This document shows positions 33,528 to 45,313 of a stretch of 64,000 bases of DNA, one piece after another. The stretch is from an uncultured Bacteroidota bacterium (lineage in GTDB: Bacteria > Bacteroidota > Bacteroidia > Bacteroidales > F082): the NCBI GenBank assembly GCA_900542475.1, contig UQNO01000004.1, forward strand, positions 1-64,000, in the 5' to 3' direction. The translations under genes were made by a program, and so were the position numbers. A model generated the notes under the pieces. That model worked only from the letters and a program-made list of their open reading frames with translations. It was not told where the DNA came from and made no database searches. Each line of letters starts with the position of its first letter. The stretch's first letter is position 1.

Positions 33528-33644
33528 AATTTGTTATGTAACCGTCAAAAATTTTCCGTTAGCCGCCAAAAAGCCGTCAAAAACACCCATTTAAAAAGCC
33601 TTAAACCACTGATGTCCAGTCATTTAAGGCTTACTATCTTGTGA
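33165..33644 (+). pseudogene. IS4-type transposase, N-terminal DUF4372-like fragment
   Basis: The first 115 or so residues (KDSHFTGQPVYSQVLKLL, KRFDGYQHLVVMLFGIL, LRELEIGM, RRSTLAEANIRRP) match the N-terminal domain of the IS4-type transposases common in Bacteroidales. The homology ends at YAGVLPDSN, where the DNA becomes the right terminal repeat; the 40 residues after that are read-through into flanking sequence. The DDE catalytic domain is entirely missing. TATCTTTG at 33133-33140 is the transposase promoter -7 element. Confidence 0.8.
33596..33632. terminator. Hairpin between the island and tRNA-Lys
   Basis: AAGCCTTAAA (33596-33605) and TTTAAGGCTT (33623-33632) form a perfect 10-bp stem with a 17-base loop, ten bases past the tRNA-Lys 3' end. 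It would terminate the minus-strand tRNA transcript. Confidence 0.6.
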
Positions 33645-33714
33645 CCTGGCTGGGGCTCGAACCCAGGACCCCCACATTAAAAGTGTGATGCTCTACCTGC
33701 TGAGCTACCAAGTC
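33642..33714 (-). tRNA. tRNA-Lys (anticodon TTT)
   Basis: 73 bases on the minus strand. Acceptor GACTTGG pairs with CCAGGTC, the D-arm is GCTCAGCAGGTAGAGC, the anticodon loop CTTTTAA gives TTT and the T-loop is GGTTCGAGCC. CCA is not encoded. Its 3' end faces the mobile island. A minus-strand -7 element TATTTTTG lies at 33744-33751. Confidence 0.93.
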
Positions 33715-33792
33715 ATCGAATTTATATCGCTCATTTGCGAGTGCAAAAATAACACATTTTTAAATATCTTCGACAAAAATTTTTAAAAATTT

Positions 33793-34404
33793 TCAATCAA
33801 GGATTCCTTTGCCTTGACGAGTTATAAGTATCTCATTGTCAGTGCAATCCACAATGGTACTCTCTTGATTGTCGCCAATACCGCCATCAATGATAATGTC
33901 AACACGGTCTTTGTAACGCTCATTTATCGCCTCTGGATCGGTCAAAAAGCCCGAAATCTCATCTTCATCAAGAATTGAGGTTGTCATGACAGGACAGCCG
34001 AGTTCCTTTACAATATTGGTGATTATCGGCTGGTCCGGAATACGGATACCTATGGTTTTTCGCTTGCTTTGAAAAATCTTGGGTATGTTGTTGTTGGCTT
34101 CCAAAATAAAGGTGAATGCGCCAGGAAGATTGCGTCGCATCAACTTGAAGACCTCGTTGTTTATCGGTTTCGTAAACAACGAAAGCTGACTTAAGTCATT
34201 GAAAATAAATGAAAAATGAGCCTTCTCTTTCCTTATTCCCTTGATTTGCGCAATGCGTTCAAATGCCTTGTTGCTTTTTATACTGCATCCAATGCCGTAG
34301 ATGGTGTCGGTAGGAAATATTATCACACCGTCATCATTGAGACAATCAAGAATCATTTTGATGTGCCGTTGGTTTGGATTTTCGGAATGAAGTTTTAGAA
34401 ACAT
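33793..34404 (-). CDS. Sua5/YciO/YrdC-type threonylcarbamoyl-AMP synthase
   Basis: 203 residues. The YrdC fold is recognisable from GVIIFPTDTIYGIGCS near residue 26 (nucleotide-binding), KGIRKEKAHFSFIFND (the family K.R....P/F segment), RRNLPGAFTFILEA, IGIRIPDQPI and CPVMTTSILDEDE. The enzyme makes threonylcarbamoyl-AMP from threonine, bicarbonate and ATP, the precursor for the t6A base in ANN-decoding tRNAs. TsaD, which transfers it, is encoded at 55368-56402. It lacks the C-terminal Sua5 domain and is thus TsaC-sized; some such short proteins are YciO-like with unclear roles, so the gene symbol is left open. It sits between tRNA-Lys and tRNA-Arg. Confidence 0.82.
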   Translation of the reverse strand: MFLKLHSENPNQRHIKMILDCLNDDGVIIFPTDTIYGIGCSIKSNKAFERIAQIKGIRKEKAHFSFIFNDLSQLSLFTKPINNEVFKLMRRNLPGAFTFILEANNNIPKIFQSKRKTIGIRIPDQPIITNIVKELGCPVMTTSILDEDEISGFLTDPEAINERYKDRVDIIIDGGIGDNQESTIVDCTDNEILITRQGKGILD

Positions 34405-34429
34405 GTCTTTGTTATAGTTTAAATCAAAA

Positions 34430-34457
34430 AAACGCCCGGCTGTTTGGCCAGGCGTTT
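34430..34457. terminator. Terminator hairpin of tRNA-Arg
   Basis: AAACGCC (34430-34436) pairs with GGCGTTT (34451-34457). It is seven bases beyond the tRNA-Arg 3' end and runs into a T-rich stretch on the minus strand. Confidence 0.65.
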
Positions 34458-34464
34458 GCTTGCG

Positions 34465-34538
34465 TGATCCGGTTGGGATTCGAACCCAAGACCCACAGCT
34501 TAGAAGGCTGTTGCTCTATCCAACTGAGCTACCAGACC
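34465..34538 (-). tRNA. tRNA-Arg (anticodon TCT)
   Basis: 74 bases on the minus strand: acceptor GGTCTGG/CCGGATC with two G-T pairs, D-arm GCTCAGTTGGATAGAGC, anticodon loop CTTCTAA giving TCT, T-loop GGTTCGAATCC, no encoded CCA. A minus-strand -7 element TAATTTTG lies at 34556-34563. Confidence 0.93.
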
Positions 34539-34637
34539 ATTGCATTTCGCGACTGCAAAATTACAAAAATTTTAGAAAAACATAAACAAAAATTCAAAAT
34601 AATTTTCGTACCTGATAAACAATTGTCAATCAATTAG

Positions 34638-34904
34638 TTAAAGTTGTTTCTTCCCTGTCGGAGGTTGCGGTTTGGACTTTTTCACGTTGATGACGCTGCC
34701 CATAAACTCCATCTCGTTGGTTTCCACAACAGCGACATACGCCTCGTTATCATTGGGCATCTCGATGAAACCATAGCATTTTGAGCGATTTGTTTCATGG
34801 TCCATGATGACTTTGCAAGACGAGACTGTGCCAAAACGCTCAAAAAGACATTTGACATCTTCAACAGTAGTCCGTGGAGATAATTTCGCAATAAAAATTT
34901 TCAT
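34638..34904 (-). CDS. Small RRM-domain RNA-binding protein
   Basis: 88 residues, essentially a single RNA-recognition motif. RNP2 is IFIAKL at residues 3-8 and RNP1 is KCYGFIEM near residue 43. These aromatic positions contact single-stranded RNA. The last 14 residues are a basic, proline-rich tail (KSKPQPPTGKKQL). One-domain RRM proteins of this kind are common in Bacteroidota and are thought to act as global post-transcriptional regulators or chaperones; targets are unknown. The gene has its own well-formed promoter on the minus strand (34939-34969) and no neighbours close enough for an operon. Confidence 0.9.
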   Translation of the reverse strand: MKIFIAKLSPRTTVEDVKCLFERFGTVSSCKVIMDHETNRSKCYGFIEMPNDNEAYVAVVETNEMEFMGSVINVKKSKPQPPTGKKQL

Positions 34905-35216
34905 AAGTAAATATTATTCAAAGTTTAAAATCAAGTAGCAAAGTTATAAATAATATTTAACTAATACAAATATTTTTTTCAGGAAGGCCGACAAATTTCA
35001 CGGTAAAATCGTTGAGACAAGCCGAAAATGCTTATAATTACGAAGACATAGCATAGCGATAAAAAAACATGCCATCATATCGCCTATGACTCATAATACC
35101 AATGGGAAAGGAATATTTGTCTCGATTTTAACAAATTTTGTGTTTTTGCAAATGAGACAAACACCTTGCGATGTACTTAGCAATTTAAAATACAGTTAAA
35201 TCAGCACTTTTTTTAA
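34905..35216. other. Spacer between the RRM gene and the beta-galactosidase gene
   Basis: Apart from the RRM promoter no gene or repeat is visible. It is AT-rich, with a TTTGTGTTTTTGCAAATGAG stretch near 35137-35156. The beta-galactosidase gene ends at 35217, so this also contains its transcription end, but no clear terminator stem was found. Confidence 0.45.
34939..34969 (-). promoter_or_regulatory. Promoter of the RRM gene
   Basis: Minus strand TTG (34967-34969), exactly 20 bases, then TAACTTTG (34939-34946), a full Bacteroidota consensus. The -7 box is about 34 bases before the ATG. Confidence 0.75.
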
Positions 35217-38200
35217 TCACCACACATCTTGTTGAGACAGTTTGTCTGGTGTCGTATCGCTATTTTTAAACGGACGAAGTCTGAACGTATATTCGCAAAC
35301 ATCATTCTTAATCAAATACTTATCGAGTGCGCCGGGGCCGCATGTCGCCGTGCCCAGCGGAGCTTGTTTGCAATCGATATTAACCGTCCAATACATGGCA
35401 GGAACAATTTGATTAATCCTCTCGGCTTTAGTGATATCCGCATCAGAATATCTGTAAACACTGAAGTTTAGATGTTCTTTACCGCTCACAAAGAGTCCAT
35501 TGCCATTGTTATCAGTAAGGGCGAACCATCTCACTTCATTGCGGTTGCCGCTTTCTTGCGGTTCTTCGTGCATCTCGTAGAAATAAGCAGCGTTCACGTC
35601 ATACACCCCTACCCTTCCCGATGCATTTCTGTCCGGATAGTTTTCAGTGTCCTTCCCAAAATATTTAACCTTTTTGTAGTCGAAATGCATCGTCAGTTGG
35701 GTGCCGATTTTAGGGAAGGTCTCAACCTTGTCAGTCGGTGTCACCTTCATAGTCACGACGACATCAGCGGAGCCGTTGACTTTATATAATTGATTAGTTT
35801 TCAACACCTTTTCGCCTCGATTATTCAAGAACTCAAGTTCCACCGCCACATTGACATGTCCGGCGTCGATTCTCTTAACATCAAATGATTTCTTGCCGAC
35901 CACTAAACTGTCGAGACCAGCCTCTTTCCATTTTCTTTTGCCATTCCAGTCAGCGTCGTCGTTAAGCGTCGGGGCGCGCCAGAAATTCGGCCTGACAGGA
36001 CTTTCCAGCAATTCTCGACCCTGATATACGAACGATGTGGGCAATCCTTCTTTTTTATCGATTTTGAAGATAAAATCTTTATTTTTAACAACAATGCAGT
36101 TCTCGTCGTTTATCAGTTCAACATTTTTTGTCTTTCCAAGTTTAACGGGAGCGGTCTTTTTTATATTCAGTTGAATTTGCTCGTAGGCTATTTCGAATCC
36201 GGCGGATATCACATCATTTCCTTTTTTGGTTTTGAACGAGAAATTTATGAAATACTCTTGATTCGGGCTTATTTCGATAATATCAGCCGCAAGATAAGGA
36301 TTAGGAAGAGTGATATTGACTATTTGCGACTCTCCGGGTTTGCAGTTCAATTTAACATTACTTTTGCAATAACTTCTGTCGTTGGAAAAAATCTCATAAG
36401 AGCAGTCGAAATCTTTCAAGTCGGTGAAGATGAATTTGTTATCTATTTTAAACACGCCTTTGTCGAGGTCCAGTGCCGAGACGGAGATATTTTGATAGCA
36501 TTTTTTCACTTCCTCCATGTGACGATGAGGCAATCTGTCGCTGGTAATCAATCCGTTGACGCAGAAGCTGTCGTCGTTTCCGCAGTCAGGGATTGAGCCC
36601 AGGTCGCCGCCGGCGGCGTACCATTGGGTTTGCATTTTCTCATCGTATTTGATTATGGTTTGGTCAACGAAGTCCCAGATACATCCGCCTTGAAGTTGCG
36701 GGTATTTCTCGAAGACCTCCATATAATCCTGCAATCCGCCGCAGCTGTTGCCCATAGCGTGGCAATATTCGACCATGATAAAGGGACGGTTTTTCTTGTC
36801 GAGATGTTCTTCGGCAAATTTTGTCAGATAATCGACACTCGAATACATCAGTCCGATAAAGTCGGTGTTATCATCGTAGATAGCGCGTTCGCAAATCACG
36901 GGGCGGGTGTCGCGCTTTTTCATCCAGTCGTAGCAATACTCGGTGCAGACACCGTTGCCACACTCATTGCCAACAGACCAGACGATGACAGAAGGATGGT
37001 TTTTGTCACGCTCGACCATGTTTTTACATCTATATAAAAAAGCCTCTTTCCACTCCTTTTTTTTCGCGAGGCTGTTTTCCCCATAACCTTGCGGATGCGA
37101 TTCGTTATTAGCTTCGTCTATCACGTAAATACCATATTGGTCGCAAAGCTCATACCAATACACATCATCCGGATAATGGCTTGTGCGGACAGTGTTGATG
37201 TTGTTTTCAAGCATTATTCTAATGTCCTCGAGCATAGTCTTGCGGTCAACGTATTGTCCGGTATAACCGCTATGTTCGTGTCGGTTCACGCCTTTAACCA
37301 TAATGGCCTTTCCATTCACTTTCAGCAGACCGTCTTTGATCTCAACTGTTCTGAAGCCTATTTTCGAGCCGATCTTTTCGATTGCGTTGCCTTTTTTATC
37401 TATTATACTGATTGTCATGGTATAAAGATTCGGGCTTTCCGCAGACCACGGCAAGATGTCGCGGATTACGGTTTTTTCAAAGTTCAGGGTGTATAACTGT
37501 TTGTTTTTAAACGGCTTAAGTTCTTTTTTACGCACATTTTGAACAAATGTTTTTTTCAGATTGTTTCCATTTTTATCAACACCGGCAATCTCGACTTCCA
37601 CATCGAACTTGTCGGGGATTTCTTTCGGATTGAAGTTGACATCGACAGACAATGCGAATGTGCCGTTTTCATATTTTGAGTCAAGACCTGCTTTCACGAA
37701 GAAATCGAAGATATTCAGTTTAGGTTTCGAATACAAGACGACGTCTCTGGTAATGCCGCTCATGCGCCAATAATCCTGGGCTTCGAGATACGAGCCGTCG
37801 CAGAAACGATACACCTCCAACGCCAGCACGTTAGGCTGTCCATGAACGACATAAGGTGTGATGTCGAACTCGGCGGGTGTCTTCGAGTCTTCCGAATAAC
37901 CCACGAAATGGCCGTTCACCCACAGATACATCGCCGACTTCACCGCGCCGAAGTTGATATATACATTTCTACCCTCCCATTCGTTCAACACTTTAAACTC
38001 GGTGATATAACGACCCACGGGGTTGAACTCTGTGGGGGCATGCGGCGGGTCAGACTTGAACTCGTTGGCCACATTCACATAGACCGGCTCGCCGAAGCCG
38101 TTCAACTCCCAGTTGCCCGGAACAGGCATAAGGCTCCAACCCTGCGAGTCAAAATCAGGGTTATAAAAACCCTCGATTTTTTCTTCTGGCATTTTAACAT

Positions 38201-38396
38201 AATGGAATCTCCATTGGCCGTTCAAGCTGTACGAGAAATCGTCAACCGGCATCGGAATCACGTTTGTCCGCGGTGGCATTTTATTGACTTGAAAAACCGA
38301 CAAATCGTTCCACCAATCCTTTATTTCAATATCACTTGCTTTCGCCATAAGAGATAAAAGAGTGACAACCAACAATATAGAAAAATGTTTTTTCAT
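35217..38396 (-). CDS. Secreted GH2 beta-galactosidase (LacZ-type)
   Basis: 1059 residues, the length of LacZ-type glycoside hydrolase family 2 enzymes. A signal peptide (KKHFSILLVVTLLSLMAKA) indicates export to the periplasm or surface. Sugar-binding domain: GQWRFHYV and VPGNWELNGFGEPVYVN. TIM-barrel: VNRHEHSGYTGQYVD, TVRTSHYPDDVYWYELCD, acid/base Glu in VIVWSVGNECG near residue 475, and nucleophile Glu in FIMVEYCHAMGNS near residue 543. The C-terminal bgal small-chain domain includes LPTSFVYQGRELL and FWRAPTLNDDADWN. It cleaves terminal beta-galactosides. No SusC/SusD pair or other glycan genes lie beside it, so it is not in a typical polysaccharide utilization locus here. Confidence 0.93.
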   Translation of the reverse strand: MKKHFSILLVVTLLSLMAKASDIEIKDWWNDLSVFQVNKMPPRTNVIPMPVDDFSYSLNGQWRFHYVKMPEEKIEGFYNPDFDSQGWSLMPVPGNWELNGFGEPVYVNVANEFKSDPPHAPTEFNPVGRYITEFKVLNEWEGRNVYINFGAVKSAMYLWVNGHFVGYSEDSKTPAEFDITPYVVHGQPNVLALEVYRFCDGSYLEAQDYWRMSGITRDVVLYSKPKLNIFDFFVKAGLDSKYENGTFALSVDVNFNPKEIPDKFDVEVEIAGVDKNGNNLKKTFVQNVRKKELKPFKNKQLYTLNFEKTVIRDILPWSAESPNLYTMTISIIDKKGNAIEKIGSKIGFRTVEIKDGLLKVNGKAIMVKGVNRHEHSGYTGQYVDRKTMLEDIRIMLENNINTVRTSHYPDDVYWYELCDQYGIYVIDEANNESHPQGYGENSLAKKKEWKEAFLYRCKNMVERDKNHPSVIVWSVGNECGNGVCTEYCYDWMKKRDTRPVICERAIYDDNTDFIGLMYSSVDYLTKFAEEHLDKKNRPFIMVEYCHAMGNSCGGLQDYMEVFEKYPQLQGGCIWDFVDQTIIKYDEKMQTQWYAAGGDLGSIPDCGNDDSFCVNGLITSDRLPHRHMEEVKKCYQNISVSALDLDKGVFKIDNKFIFTDLKDFDCSYEIFSNDRSYCKSNVKLNCKPGESQIVNITLPNPYLAADIIEISPNQEYFINFSFKTKKGNDVISAGFEIAYEQIQLNIKKTAPVKLGKTKNVELINDENCIVVKNKDFIFKIDKKEGLPTSFVYQGRELLESPVRPNFWRAPTLNDDADWNGKRKWKEAGLDSLVVGKKSFDVKRIDAGHVNVAVELEFLNNRGEKVLKTNQLYKVNGSADVVVTMKVTPTDKVETFPKIGTQLTMHFDYKKVKYFGKDTENYPDRNASGRVGVYDVNAAYFYEMHEEPQESGNRNEVRWFALTDNNGNGLFVSGKEHLNFSVYRYSDADITKAERINQIVPAMYWTVNIDCKQAPLGTATCGPGALDKYLIKNDVCEYTFRLRPFKNSDTTPDKLSQQDVW

Positions 38397-38518
38397 AAGA
38401 TATTTTTATTTGGATTTATAAAAACAATACTGCGAAATTAAGCATTTTTTTTAGAATTACGATATATTTCTGTCAAATTAATTTTAAAATTTTATGGCTT
38501 AAATTTCAAAAATTTTGT

Positions 38519-38526
38519 TATTTTTG
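38519..38526 (+). promoter_or_regulatory. -7 element upstream of the small lipoprotein gene
   Basis: TATTTTTG, 20 bases before the ATG at 38546. No well-spaced TTG. It may serve the lipoprotein, membrane protein, ligA and polyferredoxin genes, which follow with short or no gaps. Confidence 0.45.
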
Positions 38527-38545
38527 CGAGTTAATCATTTTAATC

Positions 38546-38755
38546 ATGAAAAAGAGGTCGGCGATATTTTATTTATTTTTATCAGCAATTGCTGTAACAT
38601 TCTTTTCCTGCGAGCGCAATTGCCGTTGCAAGAACCTCGAAGACGGCACCGAAAGCATCCAGTATGGTGTTTACTCGAAAAAAGATTGCCGCGACACAGA
38701 GACGTATTACAACGATTTATTCAAAAAAGACATTTACGAGTGTACCTATAAATAA
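38546..38755 (+). CDS. Small lipoprotein
   Basis: 69 residues. The signal sequence (KKRSAIFYLFLSAIAVTFFS) ends in a lipobox-like TFFSC with Cys22. The remaining 47 residues contain four further cysteines (NCRCKN, KKDCRD, YECTYK), which could form two disulfides. It has no recognised family. The downstream membrane-protein gene begins seven bases later (ATG at 38762), so the two are probably cotranscribed. It resembles the short cysteine-containing lipoproteins often predicted in Bacteroidota genomes; function is unknown. Confidence 0.7.
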   Translation: MKKRSAIFYLFLSAIAVTFFSCERNCRCKNLEDGTESIQYGVYSKKDCRDTETYYNDLFKKDIYECTYK

Positions 38756-38761
38756 TTGATA

Positions 38762-39766
38762 ATGAAAAAGAAACTGTTTTTTTTCAGTATAAAGCATCCG
38801 CTATTATATATATTGCTTTTCGCCATTATTGTAAGAGGTTTGGCAATAATATTCACCGATGGATTGGCGACTGAAAGTAATTTTAATTATTTAATGATAC
38901 CCGACTCATGGCTGGAGAATCATTGGATTGTCTGCGGCTCAAGACTTATTCTCGGGGTGTTCTCATTGTCAATCATCACTTTAGCGTATAGAATCACAAA
39001 AATCATAGCAGATAAAACGACGGCGTTGGAGATAGCCGTGTTCGGCGCGTTGCTTTGGGGCGCCCCATACGTGAGTGTGCATGCCTTTCCCGGTGTCGTG
39101 GCAACACCATTCATGCTTTATGGCACTCTTCTCATCTTAAAGCAACATAATCTATTGAAAAACAACGATATAAAAAAGTTTCACCATACAACTTTCATCA
39201 TTGCGGGATTCTGTTTAGGACTTGGTTTTGCTGTTTATTATCAAAGCGTCGTATATTACATAGGTATCTTGGCGACGCTTCTGATTTTAAGGAATTGGAA
39301 AGGTGCGCTCATGACTTTGACAGGTTATGTCATTGCTGTTGGAATCACACAAACATTTGTTGACATTCTGATATTTCACCGACCGTTTGCTGCCATTACA
39401 ACGTTTTTCCGCGATTTGCTCATCGTTGACATCAATTTTCTGCGGTCAACATGCTTTTTATTGGTCTTACTTCTCCCGCCCGTGTCTGTTTTGTTGTTTT
39501 TCGGATTTTTCAGAGTTTTGCGCAAATACATGATATTAGTGTTGCCGACATTGACGGCATTGCTTTACTCGGCCACGACATACGATAATTTTGATATTTT
39601 ATTGATGATTATGCCTACATACATAATCGCAGGATATGTCGGATGGAAAGAGTTTTATAAAAATTCGGCATTTTGGACAAGAAACAAGTGGTTGGTTACG
39701 ACTTGTTACATGTTTTTTGCGCTGTTAGACATATTGATGATGATTCTTTCGTTCATTTATTTTTAG
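38762..39766 (+). CDS. Multi-pass membrane protein, possibly GT-C-type glycosyltransferase
   Basis: 334 residues from the ATG at 38762; a TTG two codons upstream is less likely. About eight to nine hydrophobic segments cover most of the length (for example LLYILLFAIIVRGLAIIFTD, LILGVFSLSIITLAYRIT, TTFIIAGFCLGLGFAVYYQS). A small soluble loop near residue 25-45 starts with an acidic FTDGL motif, and HAFPGVVATPF lies near residue 115. The pattern of helices and a loop acidic residue after helix 1 recalls GT-C/PIG-M-type mannosyltransferases using lipid-linked sugars, but the match is loose. It directly precedes ligA with no gap. Confidence 0.55.
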   Translation: MKKKLFFFSIKHPLLYILLFAIIVRGLAIIFTDGLATESNFNYLMIPDSWLENHWIVCGSRLILGVFSLSIITLAYRITKIIADKTTALEIAVFGALLWGAPYVSVHAFPGVVATPFMLYGTLLILKQHNLLKNNDIKKFHHTTFIIAGFCLGLGFAVYYQSVVYYIGILATLLILRNWKGALMTLTGYVIAVGITQTFVDILIFHRPFAAITTFFRDLLIVDINFLRSTCFLLVLLLPPVSVLLFFGFFRVLRKYMILVLPTLTALLYSATTYDNFDILLMIMPTYIIAGYVGWKEFYKNSAFWTRNKWLVTTCYMFFALLDILMMILSFIYF

Positions 39767-43332
<3,566 letters not shown>

Positions 43333-43379
43333 TTGTATGATGTGGATTTCCCCACTTCTGTCGAAATGAAAAATAAAAA

Positions 43380-44756
43380 ATGAGAAATAACAACATATCA
43401 AGAAAAGATTTCTTAAAGGTTATCAGCGCCACCACGGCGGTGTCGGCAGCCGCGCTATATGGCTGTAAATCAGACAGAATAAAAAACGGTGTCACATATT
43501 CCGTCGGAGATATCCCGAAAGACAAGATGACATGCCGCATAAACCACAACACCAACGACAGGGTGTCTCTTTTGGGCTACGGGATGATGCGACTGCCGTT
43601 CAAAGACGATGCCATTGACCAGGTGACGGTCAACAAACTCGTGGATTATGCCATGGAGCACGGTGTCAACTATTACGACACTTCACCGGCGTATTGCCAG
43701 GGAAACTCAGAGACAGCCACTGGAATTGCCTTGAAACGCCATCCTCGCGAGAAGTTCTTCATCGCTACGAAACTTTCTAACTTCGCAGCAGCAACATGGA
43801 GCCGAGAGGCATCGTTGAAAATGTACCGCGAATCTTTCGAGAAACTGCAGACTGACTATATCGACTATTATCTTTTACACTCCGTCGGCAACGGCAGCAA
43901 AGACTTAGACGGCTGGGACACCTTCCAAAAACGCTACATCGACAACGGCATGATAGACTTTCTGCAAAATGAGCGCAAGGACAGGCGCATTCGCAACCTC
44001 GGATTCTCGTTCCATGGCGACCGGCGTGTCATCGAATGGCTGCTCGATAATCACGACAAATATCGTTGGGATTTCGTGCAAATCGAGATGAACTACATCG
44101 ACTGGGAACACGCACACGACATCAACGAGCGCAATGTCAACGCCGATTATCTCTACAAACGCTTGACAGAGTTGAACATACCTGTAGTCGTCATGGAGCC
44201 TCTCCTTGGCGGAAGATTGGCGAACCTGCCGGATGTACTCGCCAACACCTTGAAACAAAAGACACCGCAAAACAGCGTGGCGTCATGGGCTTTTCGTTTC
44301 GTCGGCACCTACCCTAACGTGTTGACAGTCTTGAGCGGCATGACATACATGGAGCATCTTCAAGACAACCTGCGCACTTATTGTCCGTTGCAGCCATGCA
44401 CCGACGAAGAGGCTAATCTTTTGCTTCACATCGCCGATCAGTATCTGAAATATCCCATCATTCCATGCACCGCATGCCAATACTGCATGCCATGTCCTTA
44501 CGGCATCGACATTCCCGCCAACTTCAGTTTCTACAACAAATGTGTTAACGAAGGGAGTATTGTGGAAGATTCCGGCTCAACAAATTACAGAAAAGCACGC
44601 CGCAAATTCCTGATAGAATACAACCGCCAATTAGAGGCGGACAGACAAGTCGAGCATTGCATCGGATGCAAGCAATGCCTCTCGCATTGCCCGCAGCACA
44701 TCGACATTCCGCAGCAGCTCACGAGAATTAATGATATTGTGGAGAGGTTGATTTAA
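43380..44756 (+). CDS. Aldo/keto reductase with C-terminal 4Fe-4S domain, probable exported protein
   Basis: 458 residues. The N-terminus (NNNISRKDFLKVISATTAVS) resembles a Tat-type signal with RK in place of RR, then a cysteine (YGCKS). The AKR barrel includes LLGYGMMRLPF, VNYYDTSPAYCQGNSETATG (Asp and Tyr of the catalytic set), EKFFIATKL, YIDYYLLHS and VMEPLLGGRL. The C-terminal portion contains CTACQYCMPCPYGI and CIGCKQCLSHCP, two 4Fe-4S motifs. This is the AKR-ferredoxin family found in anaerobes. It lies 47 bases after the polyferredoxin gene, and the pair probably form a redox unit in which the polyferredoxin supplies or removes electrons. The substrate is unknown. Confidence 0.85.
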   Translation: MRNNNISRKDFLKVISATTAVSAAALYGCKSDRIKNGVTYSVGDIPKDKMTCRINHNTNDRVSLLGYGMMRLPFKDDAIDQVTVNKLVDYAMEHGVNYYDTSPAYCQGNSETATGIALKRHPREKFFIATKLSNFAAATWSREASLKMYRESFEKLQTDYIDYYLLHSVGNGSKDLDGWDTFQKRYIDNGMIDFLQNERKDRRIRNLGFSFHGDRRVIEWLLDNHDKYRWDFVQIEMNYIDWEHAHDINERNVNADYLYKRLTELNIPVVVMEPLLGGRLANLPDVLANTLKQKTPQNSVASWAFRFVGTYPNVLTVLSGMTYMEHLQDNLRTYCPLQPCTDEEANLLLHIADQYLKYPIIPCTACQYCMPCPYGIDIPANFSFYNKCVNEGSIVEDSGSTNYRKARRKFLIEYNRQLEADRQVEHCIGCKQCLSHCPQHIDIPQQLTRINDIVERLI

Positions 44757-44785
44757 AAGTGTCTGCTTTTTATTTCAACAACCTA

Positions 44786-44986
44786 ATGGAACTCGAAAAA
44801 TTCAGCAAGGTATTGTTTAAACCATCTCATTTCATTGTTGCAGCGCTACAAAAAGCGGCATCAAGGAAAACAATCCTGACAAAACAAGAGCTTGGTTATT
44901 ATGTCTTCAACTCATTAGATATACAACAATTCATTTTTCGCAAGCCTGGAAAGAATCAATTGTTTTGCCAAGCCAAGTCGTTCTGA
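44786..44986 (+). pseudogene. Short fragment beside the methylase remnant, possibly from a restriction gene
   Basis: 67 codons from the ATG at 44786 (ELEKFSKVLFKPSHFIVAAL, then TKQELGYYVFNSLDIQQ). It reads like the N-terminal or middle part of a larger protein and then runs into unrelated residues before the stop. Its position directly before a dead DNA methyltransferase makes a restriction-endonuclease origin plausible, but I cannot assign a family. No ribosome-binding or promoter signal stands out. Confidence 0.4.
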
Positions 44987-45015
44987 AACCATCTGCATTT
45001 AAGTATGCTCATCTG

Positions 45016-45270
45016 ATGTCAGTACAACGTTGGTTTCCTTATTGCGAATGATATTCAACGAAAATCATTGATGAATTTATACAAGAATTACATATTAACG
45101 GCAATGTTTTCGACCCATTCGCGGGAAGCGGAACGACATTACTTGCCGCAAGAAACAAACATTTACCATCATTCGGCATTGATGCAAACCCCATATCCGC
45201 ATTAGCAGCAAAATCGGTTTTTATACTTTGTAACAAACGGGATTGCAAAATAAAAAATCGTTTTAATCGC
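45016..45270 (+). pseudogene. DNA methyltransferase remnant (N4/N6 type), nonsense-mutated and truncated
   Basis: The ATG at 45016 begins SVQRWFPYCE, then a TGA at 45049 where the family would have a Trp, then YSTKIIDEFIQELHINGN. Motif I is unmistakable: VFDPFAGSGTTLLAARNKHL followed by FGIDANPISALAAK. The frame drifts off homology near 45230 and has no DPPY catalytic motif. Motif I next to a conserved N-terminal start is typical of DNA-cytosine-N4/adenine-N6 methylases with motif order starting at FGG. This is a broken piece of a restriction-modification or orphan methylase gene, overrun at its 3' end by the convergent symporter gene. Confidence 0.75.
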
Positions 45271-45313
45271 AAAGGACACGGCGGCAAAATTGATATAGAA
45301 TGGGTATTGGGAT

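Noticed and set aside
33528..33641. Sequence between the MITE-like element and tRNA-Lys considered as an att site
   Set aside because: No direct repeat of the tRNA-Lys 3' end was found at the left side of the island, and no integrase gene is present.
34977..35200. Possible small RNA in the RRM/beta-galactosidase spacer
   Set aside because: No promoter plus terminator pair or stable hairpin could be identified by eye.
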